DNA from: Treponema sp.
GTDB taxonomy: Bacteria; Spirochaetota; Spirochaetia; Treponematales; Breznakiellaceae
DNA length: 10,726 bases
Direction: 5' to 3'
Assembly (NCBI GenBank): GCA_031284195.1
Contig: JAITAI010000236.1
Coordinates: forward strand, 1 to 10,726
How positions within the stretch are numbered: the first letter of the stretch is position 1; the number at the start of each line of letters is the position of its first letter. This document shows, piece by piece, positions 5,750-10,726 of this stretch. Both the position numbers and the translations under genes were made by a program. The notes below the pieces were generated by a model. It saw only the letters and a program-made list of their open reading frames with translations. It did not search any database and had not been told where the DNA came from.

Positions 5750-6692
5750 ATGGTGCATTGTTTATATGATGCTCGTCCCAGCAAGAAGCTTGACTTACCG
5801 GATATGCAGCTTCAGGAGGATATAACGAGGGAAAGCCGCTCCTTCCCCTATTTTTTGATAGAAGAAAACCTGCACGTTGCCATGTTCTACTATTTCTTTA
5901 CCACCCAATGTAGAGCCTCCATTACTAATATAGCGAAGATTTTTGTTTCGTATAGTAAAAAACGATAAAATGTATGGCTTAAACCGGTTTTTTCAAGAAA
6001 TCCGGTTTGAAAAAATAACCATACCGGTAAAGAACCAACCTTTTGGCTGATTTTTTCAGGATTATAGGGCTCTTCTCAAGGTTTGAAACGCTGATTTAAA
6101 ACCCCTTTTTCTCTGTAACCGCGGTACGTTACAGTCCTTGATAGGTTTTATTTATAAATTTCATTTGTATTTATTAGTGAATTGTTTCAAAAGCCGGTTT
6201 GTTTTTGAACAAAACCGTTAGAAAGACGGTAAAATACCTGTTTTCATTTCTAAATTTACGGTTGCTCTTTCAAAATCAACCGGTTGAAACAGGTTTTTCT
6301 GTTTTTACAGTACCTTTAATGGAGTGATTATCATCATACGAAAAAGTATACATGCCATGGGCTGCTTTTTTAGTTACCCTCGTAAACAACGGGACAGGAT
6401 ACATACAATAAAAATGGCGGGCGTCATAGCCTTGGAAAAGAACTGCGGGGCCAGCCCGCGAAGGGGAATTCCCCCGCATCAAAAATGCACAGAAGCGTAA
6501 AACTATTCCCGATGAGATGGAACAGTTCTGTAGTATCGTTCATGACCTCTGGACCAGCGAAGTTTCCGGGAGTTCCCCGGAAGGGTGTCTCAAAACCGGT
6601 TCTCCCCAGGGCCGGAAACATGACCAGGGCTATTTTTGAACCAGTGCAGCAGGTTAAGCCCTTTGATGAGAGTCCCTGTAGGGGAATAGGAT
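5750..6692. other. Long gap without a supported gene; hairpin-rich
   Basis: The promoter of the DUF6941-like gene should lie at the left end; I see no good match to consensus. At 5786-5990 frames are open on both strands: a minus one reads NGGSTLGGKEIVEHGNVQVF, and a plus one ends at 5968. Neither has a convincing start. Positions 5980-6290 are AT-rich with repeated CCGGTT words in inverted pairs. Positions 6330-6640 again show short open frames on both strands, including a plus frame reading KTIPDEMEQFCSIVHDLW. These may be decayed genes. A 12-bp palindrome GGGGAATTCCCC lies at 6463-6474. Confidence 0.45.
5984..6011. repeat. CCGGTTT inverted repeat
   Basis: AAACCGG and CCGGTTT face each other around a 14-nt T/A-rich loop. 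Overlapping T6CAA and TTGA6 arms offer an alternative stem. T-runs lie within and beside the element on both strands, so a terminator role is possible, but no gene end is adjacent. Confidence 0.4.
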
Positions 6693-7667
6693 TTACCGGA
6701 TCCCTTGCTGCTGGAAACGGTGGATCAAATCCGGGTCTTTCATAAGCGGCCGGGCAAGGCCAAAATAAGCAATCTTGGTGGTGTTCAGGATTTCGCTCAT
6801 TGCTTGAGGGTCCCGGTTCCCGCCGGTGAGTATAACCGCCGTTTCATTTTCCCCGGCAATTTTTTTCGCTTCTTCTTTGAAGAATGAAGTAGCATCACTG
6901 GAGAAGGTAGTAAAGGGGCCGCTTATTTCAATAGCATGAATCCCCTTTTGGGTCAACTGGGCGCAGAGATATAAAACATCATCGAAACGCACCCCTTGTT
7001 CAAACCCATCCCGGACGTTTATCTTTATCCATACGGGAAAATCATCCCCCACCGCGTGCCGGACCGCCTGGTAAGTTTCTAGGGTCATGCGGGCCCTGTT
7101 TTGCGCTGAACCGCCGTATTCATCGGTGCGGCGGTTATAATAGGGGGTCATAAACTGACTGAGCAAGAAACCATGAGCAGCGTGCAATTCTACCCCGTCA
7201 TAACCCGCCTGTTTTGCCCGCAGCGCGGCCTGGGCGAATTGCTTTTGGATCTGCTTGATACCTTCCCGGCTTAGTTCTTGGGGGACAATACGGGTGTTTA
7301 GGTTTTCTACTGCACTGGGCCCAAGAACCCTCATGCCCTGGGGATCTCCCATAACATAAGAGCCCACATACACCAACTGTACCACAATATTCACAGTGTA
7401 GGTATGAACCAGATCGACTAAGGTTTTATGCGCCTCAAGAAATGAATCGTCATACAAGGCAAGCAGGGGAAATACCTTTTCCTCAGGGTCCACCAAAGCA
7501 AAACCGGTAATGATAGTTCCTACACCCCCTTGCGCGAGTTTTTTATATACCCCGGTTAGATCTTCGTTTACCTGTCCCTGGGGTACGGGTTCGTGAACCG
7601 CAGCCCGGATAAACCGGTTCTTTAAGGTCATGGACCCTAAACGGCTGCTATCAAATAAGGTTTTCAT
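6693..7667 (-). CDS. NADH:flavin oxidoreductase, Old Yellow Enzyme family
   Basis: This is a single-domain FMN-dependent TIM-barrel oxidoreductase of about 324 residues, in the size range of YqjM-type enzymes that reduce activated alkenes with NAD(P)H. Family marks, numbered from the preferred start, are LFDSSRLGSMTLKNRFIRAA at 4-23; HAAHGFLLSQF with the substrate- and FMN-binding His pair at 162 and 165; the YGG...NRAR signature at 184-193; and GG and FGLARPLMKDP near 282 and 302, the FMN phosphate region. There is no added 4Fe-4S or FAD/NAD domain as in 2,4-dienoyl-CoA reductases. Two starts are possible. ATG 7667 begins at the conserved core with AGGAGG 13 nt upstream. ATG 7700 adds 11 residues with AGGAGAG 10 nt upstream. 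The gene is divergent from the DHH gene and probably shares a promoter region with it. The natural substrate is unknown. Confidence 0.86.
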   Translation of the reverse strand: MKTLFDSSRLGSMTLKNRFIRAAVHEPVPQGQVNEDLTGVYKKLAQGGVGTIITGFALVDPEEKVFPLLALYDDSFLEAHKTLVDLVHTYTVNIVVQLVYVGSYVMGDPQGMRVLGPSAVENLNTRIVPQELSREGIKQIQKQFAQAALRAKQAGYDGVELHAAHGFLLSQFMTPYYNRRTDEYGGSAQNRARMTLETYQAVRHAVGDDFPVWIKINVRDGFEQGVRFDDVLYLCAQLTQKGIHAIEISGPFTTFSSDATSFFKEEAKKIAGENETAVILTGGNRDPQAMSEILNTTKIAYFGLARPLMKDPDLIHRFQQQGIR

Positions 7668-7741
7668 ACGGTTTTTTTTGCCTCCTGGTACTATTACCAT
7701 AAGAGGCAGCCTCTCCTATGGTCAAGCCCACAGGAGAGCAG

Positions 7742-7773
7742 GATTGTACATACCCCCCAAAACCAGTACAATC
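7742..7773. promoter_or_regulatory. Symmetric divergent promoter / inverted repeat
   Basis: GATTGTAC (7742-7749) and GTACAATC (7766-7773) form a perfect 8-bp inverted repeat around 16 nt. On the plus strand it gives TTGTAC, 17 nt, TACAAT. By symmetry the minus strand gives the same hexamers at the same spacing. TACAAT matches the -10 consensus at 5 of 6; TTGTAC matches only the first three bases of the -35. The plus start point would fall at about 7779-7781, and the minus one about 35 nt before ATG 7700. The symmetry could instead mark an operator for a dimeric regulator. Confidence 0.5.
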
Positions 7774-7780
7774 GATCCCT

Positions 7781-9082
7781 ATGAATATCGCCTTTGGTCA
7801 CAGTAACATGGACATAGACTGTCTCGGTTCCCTTCTTTTAGTAAAAAAGCTGTTCCCCGGTTACCGGCTGGTCAAAAGCAATCTGATTCACCCGGCAGCG
7901 CGGAAACTCTATACCTTGTACGAAGATTATTTTGATTTTTTAAATCCCGAAGAATTACAAGGGGAACGGATTGACCATATCATCATCGTAGACACCTGTA
8001 CTGCGGTTCGAGTCAAAGAATATTTCAACCATATCACCCATTCAGACCCTCAGATTCGGATCATCGATCACCATAACCGGGAAAGCTGCGATATTCTGGG
8101 AGCCTCGGTGGAGGGAGGCGCTTATGGAGCTGCCGTATCCTATTTGGGAAAACTCGCCATGGACCAGGGCATTACCCTGAATCCCGAAGAGGCCACCATA
8201 GCTTTAGCGGGGATTTATGCGGATACCGGGCGGCTCATGTATGAGAACGTCCACCGGGAAGACTATGAGGTGGCAGCCTATCTTTTGGATATGGGGGCTT
8301 CTTTACGGCTGGTAAAGTCCTTTCTGGAGAGCATCATCGAAGATGATCAGATACTGATACTGAACCAAGCCCTTCTGGTGGCGAGTACCAGCATCATTCA
8401 GGGCCATAAGATCCTCCTGAGTTATCTGGACCTGGAAGACCAGGTAGGGGGCCTCGCCGCAGTGGTGGAGAAGATCATGGATGTGGAAAACCCCGACGCC
8501 TATTTCGCCTTCTTTTTTATTCCCAAGAAGAAAACCCTGCTGCTGATCGCCCGGAGCCAAAAAGCCCGAATCGATCTCCACGAACTGCTTTATGTATACG
8601 GCGGTGGCGGACATCAGGCTGCGGCTTCGGTTACCCTGAAGCACCAGGACGGCCCGGAGTTTTATACGCAGTTTCTCGCCTATCTGGAAGGCTCCTTGAA
8701 ACCGGCTATCCGAGCCAAGGATATTATGACCCGGAATGTCTCCACGATTCAAGAAAACCTGAGCCTGCTGGATGCGGCTTTGTTCCTGGAATCCAAGGAT
8801 CTCACCGGTGTTCCGGTGATCAACGATCAGGGGGTGGTTTCCGGCTTTTTAAGCCTCCGGGATATTATGAAAGGCCGAAAAGCCGCGCAGATGCACAGTC
8901 CGGTTAAGGCCTATATGACCAGGAACGTCATTGTCTCAGAGGGCCATCTTACCATGCGGGAAGTGGAACGGATCTTTTACAAACACCATATTACCCACCT
9001 GCCGATTGTGGAAGCGGGAAAACTCATCGGCGTGGTAAGCCACTGGGACTACCTGCAATACAAAAAAGTCCTTTTCCGGTAA
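7781..9082 (+). CDS. DHH/DHHA1 phosphoesterase with C-terminal CBS pair
   Basis: This protein of about 433 residues combines a DHH phosphoesterase and its DHHA1 domain with two CBS domains. Numbered from the preferred start: GHSNMDID (His7, Asp11, Asp13), VDT (Asp71), IDHHN (96-98) and YADT (Asp148) are the Mn-binding set; GGGGHQAAAS at 274-283 is the DHHA1 substrate loop; CBS repeats fill about 313-365 and 376-430. DHH-DHHA1 enzymes of the NrnA type cleave short oligonucleotides or dinucleotides such as pApA, and CBS pairs usually bind adenine nucleotides, so regulated nucleotide hydrolysis is likely. The same order occurs at the front of long CCA/poly(A)-polymerase fusions, but no polymerase domain follows here. 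The frame reaches ATG 7718; I prefer ATG 7781, where the conserved core and the promoter position agree. It has no Shine-Dalgarno. Confidence 0.85.
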   Translation: MNIAFGHSNMDIDCLGSLLLVKKLFPGYRLVKSNLIHPAARKLYTLYEDYFDFLNPEELQGERIDHIIIVDTCTAVRVKEYFNHITHSDPQIRIIDHHNRESCDILGASVEGGAYGAAVSYLGKLAMDQGITLNPEEATIALAGIYADTGRLMYENVHREDYEVAAYLLDMGASLRLVKSFLESIIEDDQILILNQALLVASTSIIQGHKILLSYLDLEDQVGGLAAVVEKIMDVENPDAYFAFFFIPKKKTLLLIARSQKARIDLHELLYVYGGGGHQAAASVTLKHQDGPEFYTQFLAYLEGSLKPAIRAKDIMTRNVSTIQENLSLLDAALFLESKDLTGVPVINDQGVVSGFLSLRDIMKGRKAAQMHSPVKAYMTRNVIVSEGHLTMREVERIFYKHHITHLPIVEAGKLIGVVSHWDYLQYKKVLFR

Positions 9083-9122
9083 GCCGCTGAACCGCTTCTT
9101 CACCCTAGGAACCAGGAGGCCA

Positions 9123-10726
9123 TTACAGGGGAGGGAAGAACCACTTGAAACCCAGGAGGATCTGTCCAAAGAAGGGGGCTTGCGGATATTCGATGCTTTG
9201 AATGAGGGGATACACAAAGGGGTACAAGGGGGCTTCCAGGCCAAGCAGCAGGGTCAGGTACCCTATCCTATAGGACAGTTCCAGACCTGCATAGACATCG
9301 TCGTACCCATAGTCCAGGGGCCCGGAACTGACATAGTAGGTCCAGTGTAATCTCTGATACCCCAGGTCCACCCGAAACCCCCAGGGCAGCGGAAGCAAGG
9401 CGATTTCCATAGCCAGATTGTACCGGATCCAATGGTTGATAATATCGAAGCCCAGATCATTTTGAGCCGTGGAATTGCGGTCGATCATGCTCAGGGTAAG
9501 TCTGCCAAAGGGCAGGACCGCGCCGGCTTTGATTTCACTGTAGGACTGGATATAGTCTCCAGGACCGATGAGGTCTTTTCCCAGGGTCGTATCATACTGA
9601 AAGGAACTGAAGAGGCTCCACCGGGGGATCCGGACGTGGAGCACCAGGGAAAGTCCGGGACTTACCTGTCCGCTGGAGGAATTAAAGAGGCCGAAATAGG
9701 GCCCTGCTTCAAGGCCGATAAAACTCATGTCCCAGGTTGCCCGGGCAAAGACCCGGTTCATTATCAGGGGGTCCCGGTCAAAGCCCAGGTGAAACCCCCA
9801 GGCCGGGGTAAATTTATTGGTCAGGGTGATAGTCCCGATAGGGTCATAGGTGTTTCGTAAGCCTATGTCCACACCCTCAGGGCCGGGGAAGAAGATCGCC
9901 AGTCCTCCACGGGCAGTTATACTAGGGGCAAAGACCGGGGTTTTCTGTTTCGGCCTAGGCTCTGCAGGGCCTGGTTGCGGGGCTGCTGGAGGGCCTGCTT
10001 TAAGGAGGCTGAGGATTTCCTCCAAGATCCGGGGATCTTCCGAATCCGGCAGCGGAGCTGGAGCTGGAGCCTGGGTAATGGGGACGTGCTGATCGGTCTT
10101 CAGGGTTGCGGGCAGGTCTGCCGGTGCATCCTGAACCGGTACGGGGGCATCCGGGGGTATGAGCTGGATAACCAAGCTCAGGGGTTCTGGAGCCCCAGGC
10201 CCTGGGTGGACCGTGGGCTTCCCTGATCTAGGGTCCCACTCGGGGAGGGGAAAGGGTATATCTTCGGGGACCTGCTGGATGGACAGGGTAAAGGGGTTGT
10301 CTTTAAACCCCGCAGTATAGTCGCAGTAGGGCAGGGAAAAGGTGCGGATATTGATAAAGAGGCCGTCTTCGACAGTCAGGGTGGCCCGGCGGGTTCCGGG
10401 GTACCCGTAGGTGACGATAGGGGGAATATAGATATGAAAGGCTTCTCCCAAGCGGGGATGGTATTCCGGGGAAGAATCCATGAGGAAGCAGCCCTGGTTT
10501 TGTATGGGGGACCCATTGAGGAGCCGGAGCTCATCGCCGTTTATAGGGTTCCATTCCAAGGCCCGGTACGTATAACTGTCCTCTTCGCCCAGGGGGTCTT
10601 GGGTGGACTCTGCCAGCAGGACCGAGGAGATCCCCGGTTTTTTCTTGATAAACAGATGAAAGCCCTCCAGGTCAGGGGCTTTTTCTATGGAGATCTCTTC
10701 GGCTTGTATGACCAGGTCCGCTTGGG
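9123..10726 (-). CDS. Envelope protein with predicted C-terminal beta-barrel (5' end beyond window)
   Basis: The frame is open from the right edge to the TAA at 9123-9125, giving 533 visible residues; the true start lies outside. Visible residues 1-160 are a beta-rich, Ig-like-looking region containing EGFHLFIKKKPGISSVLLAE, NPINGDE and FIPP/YGYPG-type motifs that I associate with treponemal conserved hypothetical proteins. Residues about 160-265 are a Pro/Ala-rich linker with a short helix (DPRILEEILSLLKAG). Residues about 270-533 alternate hydrophobic and polar residues with many Tyr, Trp and Gly, and end LLGFKWFFPPL, consistent with an outer-membrane beta-barrel of roughly 10-14 strands. 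A TTG at 10557-10559 is not the start, because coding continues upstream. It converges on the DHH gene 40 bp away without an obvious terminator. Function unknown. Confidence 0.75.
   Translation of the reverse strand, partial: QADLVIQAEEISIEKAPDLEGFHLFIKKKPGISSVLLAESTQDPLGEEDSYTYRALEWNPINGDELRLLNGSPIQNQGCFLMDSSPEYHPRLGEAFHIYIPPIVTYGYPGTRRATLTVEDGLFINIRTFSLPYCDYTAGFKDNPFTLSIQQVPEDIPFPLPEWDPRSGKPTVHPGPGAPEPLSLVIQLIPPDAPVPVQDAPADLPATLKTDQHVPITQAPAPAPLPDSEDPRILEEILSLLKAGPPAAPQPGPAEPRPKQKTPVFAPSITARGGLAIFFPGPEGVDIGLRNTYDPIGTITLTNKFTPAWGFHLGFDRDPLIMNRVFARATWDMSFIGLEAGPYFGLFNSSSGQVSPGLSLVLHVRIPRWSLFSSFQYDTTLGKDLIGPGDYIQSYSEIKAGAVLPFGRLTLSMIDRNSTAQNDLGFDIINHWIRYNLAMEIALLPLPWGFRVDLGYQRLHWTYYVSSGPLDYGYDDVYAGLELSYRIGYLTLLLGLEAPLYPFVYPLIQSIEYPQAPFFGQILLGFKWFFPPL

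Noticed and set aside
6463..6474. GGGGAATTCCCC palindrome as an operator or terminator
   Set aside because: A single short palindrome with no T-run, no adjacent gene start and no second copy.
8303..8752. 149-codon minus-strand frame inside the DHH gene
   Set aside because: Antisense shadow; the plus-strand frame carries the DHHA1 and CBS motifs across it.
9432..9860. 142-codon plus-strand frame
   Set aside because: Antisense to the beta-barrel part of the right-edge gene; composition is typical of a shadow frame.

Overview
The window reads as chromosomal DNA of a spirochaete, most likely a Treponema-type organism. This is inference from protein character: a PqqL-like M16 peptidase with a loose spirochaetal lipobox, a small DUF6941-like protein, and a treponeme-style protein joining an envelope domain, a Pro/Ala linker and a beta-barrel. 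No rRNA or tRNA marker is present and I ran no search. Base composition is mixed. The housekeeping genes are moderately GC-rich, while the gaps at 834-1620 and 5785-6690 are AT-rich and look degraded.

Layout. Positions 1-370 hold no convincing gene but contain short imperfect repeats. Positions 354-887 form the most interesting module. On the minus strand they read: candidate promoter, one intact 32-bp type I-C-like CRISPR repeat (802-833) with no array and no cas genes in the window, an AAC-repeat leader, a Shine-Dalgarno, then hicB (antitoxin) and hicA (toxin) overlapping by one base. A degenerate half-repeat in the same orientation abuts the hicA stop. A 16-bp exact direct repeat (263-278 and 872-887) brackets the block. 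Positions 888-1620 are a decayed gap containing a frameshifted P63C-like gene remnant.

From 1651 to 5340 the plus strand carries a large M16 zinc peptidase lipoprotein and a YugP-type membrane zinc metallopeptidase, separated by two inverted repeats. A DUF6941-like protein converges on them from the minus strand. The roughly 950-bp gap 5737-6692 is hairpin-rich and has many CCGGTT words. I see no firm gene in it.

An Old Yellow Enzyme-family oxidoreductase (minus) and a DHH/DHHA1-CBS-CBS phosphoesterase (plus) are divergent. Between them lies an inverted repeat whose arms give the same -35/-10 pair on both strands, a candidate bidirectional promoter. The phosphoesterase has no Shine-Dalgarno, and its ATG lies where transcription would be expected to begin. 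A long minus-strand envelope protein runs off the right edge.

The best candidate for an undescribed system is the CRISPR-repeat-led hicBA operon. A host Cas5d/Cascade could process or sense the hicBA leader, conceptually like CRISPR-regulated toxin-antitoxins (CreTA) but with a protein antitoxin. The sequence shows only the arrangement. The function is hypothesis.
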